Counted from the stretch's first letter, positions 10,041 to 21,652 are shown. The stretch is DNA of 64,000 nucleotides from Prosopocoilus inquinatus (GCA_036172665.1 CM069872.1:24618001-24682000); one strand, 5' to 3'. Notes: generated from the sequence alone by a model not told the origin. Translations and numbers: made by a program.

Positions 10041-12044
10041 TCATCGTGCAACTTGCCCTTCTGGGTTCTTGAAACGGAGAAGCCATTTTAGAGCGGCATG
10101 GTCGGTCCTCAGGAGGAAGCGTCTATCATACAAGTACTTGTAGAAATGTTCTATCGTTTTTACGACGGCTAGCAATTCCCTTCTTGTGACGCAATAGTTT
10201 CGTTCAGGCTTTGATAGGACTTTACTGAAGTAGCCGATCACCTTCTCTTGCCCCTCTTGCATCTGGGAGAGTACGCCACCAATCCCAACGTTACTAGCAT
10301 CTGTGTCCACGACAAACTTGCCTTCCGGGAAAGGATATCTCAGAACAGGAGCACTAATCAAGTACTGCTTTAGTTGTTCAAAACCAATTTGACACTTTTG
10401 GTCCCATTCAAATGGACGACCTTCTTCAGTGAGTTTTGTCAACGGCTTAGCAATGTCTGCAAATCCAGGAACGTAGCGCCGATAGTAAGTGCACAGGCCA
10501 AGGAAACTCCTTATTTGGTGTTTATTTCTGGGAGTTGGCCAGTCTTTCACCACCTGAATCTTCACAGGGTCCAGAGTGATTCCATTTCCATTAACAATGT
10601 GCCCCAGGTAATTCACTTACTTCCGGAACAGGTGGCACTTCTTGAGGCTAAGCTTTAGTCCAGCTCCGCGAAGCCGCTGGAACACTCCTTCCAGGTTCCT
10701 CAGGTGGTCGTCGAACGTTTTTCCCACGACAATTATGTCGTCAAGGTACACCATGCACGTTGTCCAGGACAGACCTTTCAGAACCGTCTCCATTAACCGC
10801 TCGAATGTCGCTGGGGCATTACATAACCCGAATGGCATCACTGTGAATTGCCACAGACCCATTCCAATGGAAAACGCCGACTTTTCTCGATCTTCGGGCG
10901 CCAGCTCCACTTGCCAATATCCACTCTTTAAGTCCAAAGTTGAGAAGATCTTTGAGCCGGCCAGGGTGTCCAGGGTATCATCAATCCGTGGCAGGGGATA
11001 GCTGTCCTTCTTGGTGACATTGTGGAGTAACCGGTAGTCTACACAGAACCTGGTGGACCCATCCTTCTTCTTCACAAGCACTACTGGTGACGCCCACGGG
11101 CTGCTTGATGGTTCTATCACATTATCCTTTTCCATCTCGCGAATAATGCGTTCCGCTTCCTCACGCTTCGCCAATGGTAATCGCCTTGGAGCTTGACGGA
11201 TAGGTCTTTCTTCTCCAGTCTCTATTTTGTGTTTCACGACATCAGTTCTTCCCTTGGATCCATTTTCTACCTCGAATACATCTTGATAACGACCGATCAG
11301 ATTCTTTGCTTTTGTCTTCTGGTCTGGAGTCAATTTCTGAGCTGTTGACATAACCATTTCCCATAACTTCATTGGGACTTTCGCTACTGGCACGTTTGTT
11401 TCAAGTTGGCGGGAGATGGAGGACACCATGGTGCAGTTTCCCAAGATGGTTCCTTTCTTGATATTGACGGAGAAACAATTGACGTTCATCAGGCGGACAG
11501 GTACTTCCTTCTTCGCCATCAACATTTTCCCAACGAGGACTCCTCTTCCAATCCTTTGATCATCAGTATTAGGTTCAACCATAATGACTTGCCCATCTTG
11601 AAAAACACCGTCCAGTTTTGCGTCGACGATAACCTCAGTCCTGCTGGGTAATACAACGTCTTCAGCGAGGACTACTCGAACGGCCACGTCCCCTCGTTGA
11701 TGTAGAACCAACTCCTCATTGACCGCCATCACGCCACGCTTTAAGTCCAATTGGTACCCGTGGGCACGCATGACGTCCATGCACAAAATTGCCTCGTCCT
11801 CTATATCTGCCACCAGTGCACGGTGTTCTATTGGAGTTGAACCAATGGTGATGATAACCTCTACTTCACCGTGGACAGTTGCTGATGTTCCAGTTGCAGT
11901 TTTCAGTTTCCACTTGGTCGGCTCGGTGCGTCCAGATGAATTAATGACGTCGGGTCTTAGGATGGTCTTTGTCGCACCCGTGTCCAACAACATGGTGTGA
12001 GGAATGTCATCAATGGTAACATCCACGAAGACACTGCTGGTCAA
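10041..12044 (-). pseudogene. G1 protease, reverse transcriptase and RNase H
   Basis: Aspartic protease with LLDTGATKTIL near 11990, RT with the YLDDIIV active-site box near 10745 and the LPRIDDTLD and FCVDYRLLHN blocks, then RNase H (VDTDASNVGIGG, RTDHAALKWLL). Compared with G2, stops occur at 10617-10619 (Glu to TAA) and 10041-10043 (Trp to TGA). The RT half, 12044-10617, is otherwise open. Fits a Ty3/Gypsy pol of normal domain order. Confidence 0.92.
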
Positions 12045-12121
12045 CTGCCGTAGGGATATTACTTGGTTGGCTTTCGTCTTTGGGAGCCTTTGAATACGGG
12101 TCGACGTTTACCCGGCTTAGT

Positions 12122-13112
12122 TTAACTGTGGCTTCCTTGGATCCGTCTGGGTTTTGGACATCGCCTACGAACATGTCCTTCCTCCTGGCAATTCCAACAC
12201 ACCAGCGGCTTCTTCTCCTTGAGGACCTGTTCCACAATGCGGCGAACATCCTCGGCGGTGGCATATTCCTTGGATTGCCCCTTATTAGCAGATCCCACCT
12301 TGGCGTTGGCGGACTCTTCCTCTTCTTCCTCTTCGAAGTCCATAGCCGCTCGCACCTTGACATGCCCTCTTGAAACTCGTCTCGCCGCTTCAAATTCCAA
12401 GGCATAAGCCAATGCGTTCTTGGATGTCTTCGGATGGGTCATTCTCAATGCCTGCTGGTTGTCTGGGTCACGGATTCCATCTATGAAGGTCTGCACCGTC
12501 AAACATTTGAGGAATTCAACAGGAGCTGTGGGATATGCCAACTGAGCCAGACGCGCAACGTCTGCTTCGAATTCCTGAAGACTTTCTCCGGATTTCTGAC
12601 AGCGATTCCTCAACTGCGCATGGTATACCTCGGTCAGATGGGCCTGTCCGTAACGCATTTCCATCCTATTCACAAGCTTGTCGAAGTCTTCTTGTTCCTC
12701 TGGCGGCATCGTCTGTAGCACATCGATAGCGTCCCCTCTCAAGGCCACAATTAACGACGTGGCTTTTTCGCTGGCCGACCATCTGTTCGCCTTTGCTGCT
12801 ACTTCGAACTGTTTGAAGTAGTTGGGCCAAGAAGACTTTCCATCGAACGTTGGTGGTTTTATTTTCAATTTCGAATTTTCTGTTGGTCCTTCCACAATTT
12901 GGGTTTCATTATTTTCTAGTGTTTCTACTGGTGGCTGATCCCCGAACACTCGCAACCCCGCCATGATTTGTTCCAGATTTTTGATTTTATTATCATGCTG
13001 GAATATTATTTCTTCCACATTTTCTTGCAGGTTCCTTGTTTCTTCCGATATTTTTACCACTAGTTGATCTTCGAGTCCTTTTGTTTGTTCTAGAAATTTC
13101 TCGTCGAAATTT
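12122..13112 (-). pseudogene. G1 gag, N-terminally truncated
   Basis: Encodes part of the coiled coil (NFDEKFLEQTKGLEDQ) and the retroviral-type gag domain (PPTFDGKSSWPNYFKQFE ... LTEVYHAQLRNRC). An acidic stretch EEEEEE near 12325 and a complete CCHC zinc knuckle (CWNCQEEGHVRRRC) near 12180 follow, with a stop just after it. Pol then follows in a different frame, implying ribosomal frameshifting in the intact family. The SAP-like N-terminus seen in G2 is lost; upstream sequence is array B. Confidence 0.88.
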
Positions 13113-13115
13113 ATA

Positions 13116-13372
13116 CAGTGGGAATGTCGAGCTACGTCTCTGCTGAAGAAGCCCCAAGCAGGGCTGAAACAGCTGTCCAGAGGCTGCTCGAGGTTTTCAC
13201 TGCAATCAAAAACGATTTGCACAAAATTTTTCTAAAAACTTTCATTATGCTTTGACAGCACGCATGGCCGCCTTGCATGGGGGACTTATTAGGAGCAAAT
13301 CCCGCTTCAATTTGTCTATCCTACTGCAATGTCAGGTCAAAAAGCAATAGTAAGATGTCGCTATTTTATCTG
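13116..13372 (+). repeat. Array B, single partial unit of the 312-bp hammerhead repeat
   Basis: Plus orientation, from CAGTGGGAATGTCG to the family 3' terminus TATTTTATCTG. It abuts the truncated 5' end of Gypsy G1. I see no convincing target duplication. Confidence 0.85.
13128..13190 (+). ncRNA. Type I hammerhead ribozyme, array B
   Basis: Core CUGAAGA and GAAA intact with a GUC cleavage triplet. The 5' proximal stem I strand is GUCUCUG, which turns a U-G wobble of the consensus into a C-G pair, so pairing is kept or improved. Confidence 0.88.
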
Positions 13373-13381
13373 TTTAAATTT

Positions 13382-13989
13382 TGTAATATATTGAGTGTTT
13401 TTTCTGTAATTATATTCGTATTGTGCAATGTATTATTATGGCATTGTCATATTTACATACAATGTGAAAAAATATATGTATGCAATTTTAAACGTAGCCT
13501 TTTGTTGCGCCAGTTGCCAAAGAAAATATTTAAATATATTTTAAAATAAAAAATATGCATTTTCAATTTTTCGCGCCTTGTTGCTTTGAACGCCCTCTAC
13601 GTTCACCTTTCACTTTACAATGGACCAATTCGTTTGAGCGAATAGAATTTTACCATTGAGTCGGACGTCTCAGTGGTTGTCTCTGGCTGCATATAAATAT
13701 CCAGGTCCAAGAAACTTCGCTGTTCAGTGATTGTTGCAGCAACAGCAAATATAAAAGACAAGGAATCGTTTAAAGTGTGATTATCAAGGCGAATCCTCCC
13801 GAAAATCACAGAATAATTATTAAACCTGATCTATGCAGTGAGTTATTAGTATTTTTTAAGGAAATTTGCTTCTCGTTTTTGTATCTGTCAATTTCTTAGT
13901 TTGAAATAAAGTGTGAATATTTAAAACATTAAAGTTTAAAACTCCCGCCTTTGCGGTGCCCAAAATCCAGGTGGAGCCACTTCGTTACA
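13382..13989 (+). repeat. LTR-like block, possible solo LTR
   Basis: 608 bp starting TGTAATATAT and ending CGTTACA (short inverted TGTAA/TTACA ends). It contains TATAAATA near 13692 followed about 30 bp later by TTCAGT (a TATA plus initiator pattern), and AATAAAG near 13904 as a poly(A) signal. No matching target duplication is visible, and the family is unlike the other LTRs here. An alternative is unrelated host sequence. Confidence 0.4.
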
Positions 13990-14262
13990 TTTTTATTTTA
14001 TTAAGTGTCACATCTTCCTAGATCTCTGACTAGAACATCTAAGTTCAAACTTGATAAAAACGGGCTGGATAAATGGCTAATCGTAATGCTAAACGTCACA
14101 GTTTCGATATCGTGTTAGTGACGTTGCAAATCAACTAATTCGAGTTAAAAATACGTCGGTGCAACAGCGTTTGTTTTAACATGAATTAAATTTTAATCAC
14201 AGATTAACTAACATGGATTAAGGCATTTAATTTCAAATGTCGGTGCAACTCAACCTAAGATA

Positions 14263-15004
14263 TGCACAGAATGCAACAAACATTTCAGTAACTTATCTAA
14301 TTTAAGGAAGCATGTCAGACTGTTGCACCCAGATAAATTACAAAATAGAGCTCCATTATTTTACAAAAATAAGGATAATTTTAGTTTTTCCTGTACTATT
14401 TGTAACATAAACTTCAATACGGAACGATATTTACGCCATCATTTGAAGTCGCATAAAGAAATTGTAGTGAATCCGTTCAAATTTCAAATAAAAATTCAAA
14501 AAAGTGCCCACTATGTTCTTTCTGTGATTCCAAAACTGAAAATATGTTTCGAGCAAGTGCATGAAATTATTACAATTTACAAAGATGTAGAATTTACTTC
14601 ATTATATGACTTTGAGCAATGGTTGAAAGATGTAGAAAAGAAAACACAATCTAAATTTGTGAATTTTTCTATACCTTACAAAAGAGGAAAGACAAAATTT
14701 AGCATCCCAAATTGCTGCTAAAGTCGACGTTTGAAGATATTTTGGATGGTGTTAGAGATTCTATTTCAAATTTGGAACTGGAGAAAATTCATTTACTGCG
14801 AAGAAAAGATTTATATAATATAGAAAAAAGTTTTAATTTAACTTCAAATTCCGTGAGACATTCCAATGATGCAATTAGCATAGATGCTTGGGTAAGCGAG
14901 ATGAGAAGAGAGAATGGTTGTGTAATACTTTACAAATCTCAAGGAATCGTATTGGTAGACCATCCATGGCTAAAGAGTGAAGATTTTGTCCTGATGATTA
15001 TGAC
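14263..15004 (+). pseudogene. MULE-like transposon protein, N-terminal part with two C2H2 fingers
   Basis: Two C2H2 zinc fingers (CTECNKHFSNLSNLRKHVRLLH near 14263-14328 and CTICNINFNTERYLRHHLKSH near 14392-14455) are followed by a conserved helical region. After a one-base frameshift near 14712 come RHSNDAISIDAWV, CVILYKSQG and LKSEDFVLMIMT. This layout resembles the N-terminus of insect Mutator-like transposases just before the DDE domain. It is cut at 15004 by the hAT insertion, and no catalytic part follows on the other side. Confidence 0.55.
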
Positions 15005-17148
15005 TAGAGACCGGATTTATAAGTTTTTACAAGTTTTTTACGCTAACATACCTAAACTTGGCGTTTTGTATTTATATGTTTGTCGATTAGAGAAGCCCAA
15101 AAATGGTAGTTTTATTTCGCATATAACTTAATATTTTAGACTTTTAGCGCATATTTATTTATTTATCCATATATTGATATAAATAACATTATAATTCCAT
15201 ATACGGTCAATATTCAAGTCTGCAGCTTTTCCAAGAAGTAATTTATTCTTCTCAACGTCTGGCCACTTTATTTTACGATTTCCCGGAATGTGATTTTCTG
15301 GGAATCTGTAGCGACTTGCACTTGCATTTTGCACTTATGTTTTGCATTTCAGTTTGAGATAAGAACTCCGTGAATGTGTGTGACTAGTGACTAGTGTATT
15401 TATCAACGCGAATTAGTTGTTATTTTCTTATTTAATTTAAAGACGAAATAAATTCAGTGCTTATCTTTTCAAAATGCCGAAAGTAGCATCCTCTCGATCC
15501 GAGCTATTGAAAAAATGGATTAAAGCATCTAAACATCTAACTACAGATGGAAAAGTTATTTTTTGCAACGCATGCTCAAAACAGGTAGATACCTTACAAA
15601 TTCTCTTAAAAATCACATTTTCATTTTGACAATATTTTAAGGTGTCGTCAGACCAAAAGTACCAGATTGATCAACATTTGGCTACAAACCTCCATAAGGA
15701 GTCGGAGAAAAGATGTGTGTCTAACTTTAAGCAATCTTTTATTTCTTCAACAGCCAGTAACTCACAGGGCAGTGACACAGGAAATGAATTCTTTTTAGAC
15801 TTGTGCAGTGCTATGGCAGAGTCAAACATTCCTTGGCATAAACTTGAACAAGCAAGTTTTCGAACTTTTTTGGAAAAATATTGCAATCGTCATATTCCAA
15901 ATGAATCGACTTTGCGGAAAAACTATCTAAGTATATGCTACCAGCAACGGATGAAGAAAATAAGAGAGAAGCTTAGCGACAACAATATTTATATAGTAGT
16001 TGATGAAACGACAGATGCCTGCGGTCGTTATGTAGCAAATATGTTAGCAGGAGTATTAAGCAACACAGTTGCACCAATATCTTATTTGGTAAATAGTGCA
16101 GTTTTGAAAAAAACAAATCATTCAACGATCGCACGTTTTATTAACGACAGCTTGACACTTTTATATGCACCTAATCAAGTTAAATCGGAAAATATATTAC
16201 TAATGGTGTCTGATGCAGCAGCCTACATGATAAAAGCAGGACAGGCTTTACAGGTGTTTTACCCAAATCTGATGCACTTCACTTGTATGGCTCACACAAT
16301 GAATAGGCTCGCTGAATTGGTGCGACTAGAATACCCAACAGTAAATAAGTTGATCAATAACGGAAAAAAGGCGTTTCTTAAAGCCCCACAACACTATAAA
16401 GAATTAGCTGCTGACCTGCCATTACCACCAGAACCAATAATTACGAGATGGGGTACGTGGCTTGAAGCAGCAAATTTTTACGCAGATAACTTTAAACAAT
16501 TAAAGGAAATTTTCTTGGAATTGGATGATTCCAATTCAGCGGCTTTAAGAATTTGTAAGGAATGCATGTCGAACACAAACATCGGGAATCAATTAGCATT
16601 CATTAAAACTCATTTTTCGGTTTTAATATCCACCATTAAAAAGTTGGAATCATCCCAGACGGCTCTATTAGATTCTTTTGAAGTGGTCGATGATGCAATT
16701 GAAAGTATAAAATCAATTCCAGGGGAGATAGGAGAGAAGTTAATGGCAAAATTAGACAAGGTTCTATTACGTAATCCTGACTACAATAAAATGAGGAAAA
16801 TCTGTTTAGTTTTAAAAGGTCAAAGTGAAGAGGATTTGGACATGGACCCCAAAGATGTAGCATCCATGAAATTTGAGCCCATTACTTCATGCGATGTCGA
16901 GCGTTCGTTTTCCTCTTATAAAAATATTTAAATAATTTAAATCAACTGTTGATTATATTTTGTAATCCTACTATTTAAGTGTTAAGTGTTAAAATTACTT
17001 ATATGAAACAATTTATGTTTTTATTATTCTAAAGTATGTATAAGTAAAATAAAATTTTTATCGCATATAATATCCATATTTTGATCCATTTTAATCGCAT
17101 AAAAAAACTTATTTTCCACTTTTTTAGCACATATAAATCCGGACTTTA
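15005..17148 (+). mobile_element. hAT element, copy 1
   Basis: 2144 bp, ends TAGAGACCGGATTTAT and the inverse of TAAAGTCCGGATTTAT. Flanks ATTATGAC and GTTATCAC match at 6 of 8 positions, so the target duplication is decayed or the site was altered. It carries one spliced transposase gene and interrupts the MULE fragment. Essentially the same sequence as copy 2 in opposite orientation. Confidence 0.92.
15474..16931 (+). pseudogene. hAT transposase (CGBP1-like subgroup), copy 1
   Basis: Exon 1 (15474-15584) encodes a BED-like zinc-finger start (LLKKWIKASKHL, FCNACSKQ). A 57-bp intron (15585-15641) ends in TTTTAAG, and exon 2 supplies the finger's His (DQHLATNLHKE) and the RNase H-like core. 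Catalytic-region landmarks: VVDETTDACGRY, SDAAAYM, CMAHTMNRLAE, TRWGTWLEAA and VERSFSSYKN. The protein stops right after VERSFSSYKNI, although the next frame still shows LLIIFCN typical of the family C-terminus. A deletion with frameshift has therefore removed the end of the dimerisation region. Copy 2 has the same defect. Confidence 0.85.
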
Positions 17149-17156
17149 GTTATCAC

Positions 17157-17825
17157 ATAATATTAATTACATGCATTAACAGGCATTTTTAATGATGTCA
17201 AGGTAAATGTGTACACAAATAAATAACAAAATATTGAGCAAAATGTTGAACATTCCCTTTTTAAAACTAATTAAGTGCATGACTACCAGATTTGCAGAAG
17301 TTTATTATGACAAAAATGTTTCTTTCAATGTAGCGTAAAAAATTTACCAAAAAGCACGACTCTGAAAAGAGAAATCTTTGTAGAATTATTTTTTGGCAGC
17401 GCTCGGTAGCGTTCGTGTGTTTACGGTGCGTGTATTCTGTGTTTCACTCATACATGCACTGAAACGCATTCGCTCTCACTCATACTCTTCATCTGTCACT
17501 AAATCGGGAGAATGAATGTGCGAATTCGACCCTCTTGCACTAGGCCCGAAGGCGGAGCTAGCGTGTATCACATACCACATTTGATTTCAGCGATTTCATT
17601 CCGAAAATTTCAAATTTGTTTCCCATTTCCTGACCTTATTTTTAAAAATAAAAAAAAAACTAAACGGTTTATTATTATTGAATACTGCGAAATTTCGGCT
17701 AAAGGCTTACATTTTCGAATTTTTTTAATTTAATTTTTTTTAAGGATTTTTTGGCAATTCTCGAAAAACGAGCCTTTAGCCGCCTAACAGAATCTATTTA
17801 AAAATTTTTCGCGAAAAATTGGTAC
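17157..17825. other. No recognisable feature
   Basis: AT-rich sequence with a GC-richer patch at 17395-17570. No coding or repeat structure identified. Confidence 0.5.
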
Positions 17826-17989
17826 GATTTTAATGAAAAATAAGCCCAGGAAATGGGAAAAACGATTTTGGGGCCGAGCAAACAGCCTTAAGGCTGTATG
17901 CTCGCTTAGAACTGAACTTTACGATTTTAATGAAAAATAAGCCCAGGAAATGGGAAAAACGATTTTGGGGCCGAGCAAACAGCCTTAAA
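17826..17989 (+). repeat. Two direct copies of a 64-bp segment, 100 bp apart
   Basis: The segment containing AAGCCCAGGAAATGGG and GGGGCCGAGCAAACAGCC occurs at 17826-17889 and again at 17926-17989, identical as far as I can read. Between them lies a 36-bp spacer. Looks like a local tandem duplication of a 100-bp unit. Confidence 0.85.
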
Positions 17990-18188
17990 CAATTTTTAGA
18001 GGAACAGAAAGAGAAGATATGTTTGCTTCCTCTTTCGTTACCTCCTCCACAATTGATAGTGGGAGAAATCTGTCCACACCTCATGAAAATAATTCATGAA
18101 AAACATGTAAAACGCGTGAATTCAAAACTACATTACATATACATATTTTTTAAAGCTGTTTTCGCGGTTTTGTTAATAGAACTTCAAT

Positions 18189-18348
18189 CTACAAAGTGAC
18201 CAACGCGTTTTTGAAAATATGAACTGGAAGTATATTTAATTTGACCGTAAAGTTCAACTACGATTTTTTAATTTTAATTATTTTTTTTCTAATTTAGTTG
18301 TTAATTATCGTAATAATCGTAGCGAAATTTCCATTGGTCACTTTGTAG
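18189..18348. mobile_element. Candidate small MITE
   Basis: 160 bp bounded by a perfect 15-bp inverted repeat, CTACAAAGTGACCAA and its complement. AT-rich interior, no ORF. I could not find a clear target duplication, so the superfamily is open. Confidence 0.42.
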
Positions 18349-18592
18349 TTCTAGCACTTGAATATGTGGTGTCAAAAAATGAAATAATTTGATTAAGAAC
18401 TAAAGCCTCTACGACACGAATCATTTATTTACGTGAATTGTAAGTTTAACGTAGATATAGGCAAAAGAAACGAAACATTGAAATTACAATCTTTTTTAAG
18501 TCACGACCAAAGACTTAGTTAGGAAGTAAGTTGAAAATCTAACGGGATATGGTCACTGGACGATTAGTAAAAGGCAACTCCTTTGTTTAAGG

Positions 18593-18631
18593 CCTCAATA
18601 TTTCGTTGTATTTAACAACTTCATCAGGAGG
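18593..18631 (-). ncRNA. Hammerhead-like motif in left arm of the foldback
   Basis: Minus strand: CCUC, CUGAUGA, an extra A, stem II GUUGU with loop UAAAU and ACAAC (5 perfect pairs), GAAA, UA, cleavage-type UU, then GAGG pairing with CCUC. The core bases match a hammerhead, but the extra A before stem II, a very short stem III and a weak AUU triplet make activity uncertain. Confidence 0.5.
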
Positions 18632-18827
18632 TTTACTATAAAGTTAACAAGAGGTTAAATAATCCAAATCTTAAGGTTACACTACTTACAACTAGAGATG
18701 GATGAATTGGTCAACAAATACAATGGCTTCAATGATTGTATTTGTTGACCAATTCATCCATCTCTAGTTGTAAGTAGTGTAACCTTAAGATTTGGATTAT
18801 TTAACCTCTTGTTAACTTTATAGTAAA

Positions 18828-18866
18828 CCTCCTGATGAAGTTGTTAAATATAACGAAATATTGAGG
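18828..18866 (+). ncRNA. Hammerhead-like motif in right arm of the foldback
   Basis: Same motif on the plus strand. Stem II here is GUUGU/AUAAC, so a G-C pair of the left arm is a G-U wobble; pairing is kept. Same reservations about the extra A and minimal stem III. Confidence 0.5.
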
Positions 18867-18948
18867 CCTTAAACAAAGGAATTGCCTTTTACTAATCGTC
18901 CAGTGACCATATCCCGTTAGATTTTCAACTTACTTCATTGAAATTACA

Positions 18949-19545
18949 CTTGTACTGATTATAAAATTGAAATGTTTGTCGGAAGTATGAATGTTAGAAA
19001 TGTTTGCTACAATGACAATAACGAGAATATAAAAATAGAAGAAAATATTTTTAAATAAATTATAAAATATTTAAATGTTTGACAATAAATTTCGAACTAT
19101 GTTACTAAATCTTTTCTAAGTGAAATTTTATTAATGTGTTAATAAAATTTAATTTTGTATAAAAGTTTTTGTTATGAATGAATATGTCCTCATGTAAATA
19201 AGCTGTAACACTAATTATGTTTCTACAAAAATTATTAATTAAAACTTAGAATTAAATATTAAATTAAAAATATGCGTTGTTAATGAGGAGAATAAATAAT
19301 ACTAGCAACTGAATATATTTTCGGAAAAAAAATCCAAGTTCAATATTGTTAGTAATTTGACATTACTTCTATAAAGATATTTTTTGCGTTGAAATCGAGA
19401 TCCCAAAATTAACAATAATTAGAGTCAATAGAATAGTCAAGTACTAATTAATATAGTTCTTCTAGAAGTAATCAGAGACATGTGGTTCTAACCGGAAGCC
19501 AAGAATTCAACCGTAGTTCTTTATAATAAAAGAGTTGATTGCACG
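18949..19545. other. No recognisable feature
   Basis: AT-rich non-coding DNA; no ORF, repeat or TIR found. Confidence 0.5.
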
Positions 19546-19547
19546 TA

Positions 19548-20220
19548 CAGGGTGATTACGCGAGAATTCCTACCCCCTTTAACTCCTTTATTTTTGATTT
19601 CAAGAAAAAATGTTTAATACAAAACTTATAGGGACTAATTCAAAGTTTCACTGTGTGCACACAGAAAAACAATTTATGGTCGGATAAACGAGATATCAAC
19701 TAAAGCTTTTTTTAATGGAATACCCTATACACATATAATTACGATTTTCGATTCTAAATTAAGTTCTACTGGGACTACGTATATAATAAAACTAATAATG
19801 TAGAAGGTATCTATAAAATAATTCCTATTTAATTTATTTTATTTTTGAATTTTAGAAGTAGAAAACTCCCATTTATACAAGAGATATGATTCAAAATATC
19901 TTAAAAACTTTTACATTTTGCGTAAAAAAATTAGAACGCTTTAAATATGTTTTACGTTAAATTTTCAGTTATTTTTCCGAATTATTTTTTGTTTCTACCT
20001 TAAACGTTAATTTTTAGAAAATATCTAAATCGATATATGTTAATGGTAAAATTTTATTTAAAATCAAAACTTCGTTTATTTTTTTGGGTGTCTGACACTC
20101 AATGGTTTTCCGTGAATATTTATAGCAGTACTGAAATAAATTGTACGACTTCTTTTATCTTTTTTTCTTCCTAAAATCAAAAATATAAAATTAAGCAGGA
20201 ATTCTCGCGTAGTCACCCTG
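19548..20220. mobile_element. Tc1/mariner-like MITE
   Basis: 673 bp with about 25-bp inverted repeats (CAGGGTGATTACGCGAG on the left, the inverse of CAGGGTGACTACGCGAG on the right). TA dinucleotides flank it on both sides (19546-19547, 20221-20222). No ORF. TA target and CAGGGTG ends fit the Tc1/mariner group. Confidence 0.75.
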
Positions 20221-20222
20221 TA

Positions 20223-21109
20223 CACTGCAAGAAAAAAGGAATGTCTCCCCCATATAATGCAAATGTTCAGGTTAAGCTGTCGAGACCCACATTACAGGGA
20301 GGCGGCCAAGCATTGCAAGCAGGTAATCCCGCTTGCGAAATGTGTCTGAGAGGTATTCAAAATGTTAGACTGCCAGTTTCCGTAAATATAATTATAAAAC
20401 AAAGCGTTGTATTGTAACAATCTTATCGAACCACACTTTTCGTTTTTAATTCCAAGATAAAAATATAAATACGCATGATGGCCATAATCAGGATTCCAGG
20501 GAATAATTGTATTATTGCTTTTAAAAATTATCGATGATGTCACATCATCTTATTCTATTTAGTATTGTGTATCCCTAATTTAAAATAATTTAACTTAGTA
20601 TTTCATTTGCTCCTGGCAAAATAAAATTCACAAAACGAACTATGACACAATCCAAAACAATTTATATTTGAAATGAACACTGAACCTTTACAATTTAAAA
20701 ATAAAACAATAAAATATTAAATGAATATTAAATACAAGTTAAAGGCCGAAATAAATCTTTGAAGAATTCTAATTCTCAAATATTGAAATATTTTTTTTAA
20801 TTAATAATTAATTACCATATGAGAATCGTTTTGTTGAACTTAACTATAAAATCATTAAAAATTTACTTTTATTGTGCATGTATTGCTTAGCAAAAAATGT
20901 ATGACTTTACCAAACAAATAACACTTTGTTTTATAATAATATTTACAGAATTTAGCAGTCGCACGTTTCGAATTTATCTCAGGCAGATTAAATACATTTC
21001 GCAAGCGGGATTACCTGCTTCCAATGCTTGGCTTGCTGTAATGTGGGTCTCGACAGCTTAGCCCGAACATTTGCATTTTATGGAGGAGACAATACTTTTT
21101 TCGTGTCTG
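20223..21109. mobile_element. MITE with long (about 120-bp) inverted repeats
   Basis: 887 bp. Arms contain GTCGAGACCCACATTACAG and GGTAATCCCGCTTGCGAAATG in inverted orientation at 20270-20345 and 20990-21070. Putative TA flanks at 20221-20222 and 21110-21111; the left TA is also the right TA of the preceding MITE. No transposase. Confidence 0.68.
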
Positions 21110-21332
21110 TACTTTCAAGTTGAAATTCGTGAACATTTTCCTACAAAATATATTAAACATTATTCCAATTCACACATAAATGACGTATATTAATTTATTA
21201 AAACTGTTTATCTCATCTTAAACAAGTTATGTCTTCATCATTATTATTTTAAAATTCCCTCCCAAGGATCGTGAATTATCGTGTGCTGGGGCCCGTTCAG
21301 GAATAAGAAAGAGCGCGCTCTGGGTAATATAC

Positions 21333-21652
21333 TGTTACGTTTCTAGGGTTTAAATTTATTTATTTAAACGAATAAAACACTCGGTAAAAACTGTAATTTA
21401 ATAACGCTTACAAATTAATTTATTTGTAACAATTTATTTACATACTAAATCTAACTTCGACGATCGCTATCTAGAACTCGACTGACTCCTGAGTCCAGTC
21501 CGGCCGATTTTATATCCTTTGCTGCCGTCTCGAATTTTCCAACGCTGGAAAATTCGAGTTTGTTCGATGGTGACGTGACGGCCGATGACGCATAATAATG
21601 AATCGACTTCTTGACGCCTTCAGTGTGACGTAGTGCTGAGTGGCTCGCCACA
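21333..21652 (-). repeat. Gypsy solo LTR
   Basis: 320 bp, minus orientation, starts TGTTACGTTTCTAGGG on the plus strand, ends CTCGCCACA. Flanked by perfect 4-bp duplications ATAC (21329-21332, 21653-21656). Same family as G1/G2. Confidence 0.93.

Larger units (their letters stand above)
4038..13112 (-). mobile_element. Gypsy LTR retrotransposon G1 (minus strand, 5'-truncated, interrupted)
   Basis: Read 5' to 3' on the minus strand: gag (to 12122), protease-RT-RNase H (12044-10041), integrase (9968-9027, then 5514-4980), a macrodomain/CCCH extension (to about 4390) and a 3' LTR. The 5' LTR and gag N-terminus are missing; homology to the sister copy G2 stops near 13112, where array B begins. 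A Harbinger element (5518-9023) with TTA duplication splits the integrase. In-frame stops at 10617, 10041 and 4913 and a 2-nt deletion near 9440 make it non-functional. It is more decayed than G2, hence older. The base context outside the 3' LTR is ATAT. Confidence 0.95.
18489..18935. mobile_element. Foldback retroelement-like insertion with 13-bp target duplication
   Basis: A nearly perfect inverted duplication: arms about 202 bp (18523-18724 and 18735-18936) around a 10-nt loop. The whole is flanked by a perfect 13-bp direct repeat CATTGAAATTACA at 18476-18488 and 18936-18948. A target duplication of that length is typical of target-primed reverse transcription. Head-to-head copies resemble the inverted pseudo-LTR arrangement known in Penelope-like elements, although no RT is present. 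Each arm carries a hammerhead-like motif. Confidence 0.7.

Noticed and set aside
17512..18199. Open frames around 17.5-18.2 kb as genes
   Set aside because: They overlap a direct duplication and show no motif or splice pattern; both strands are equally open by chance.
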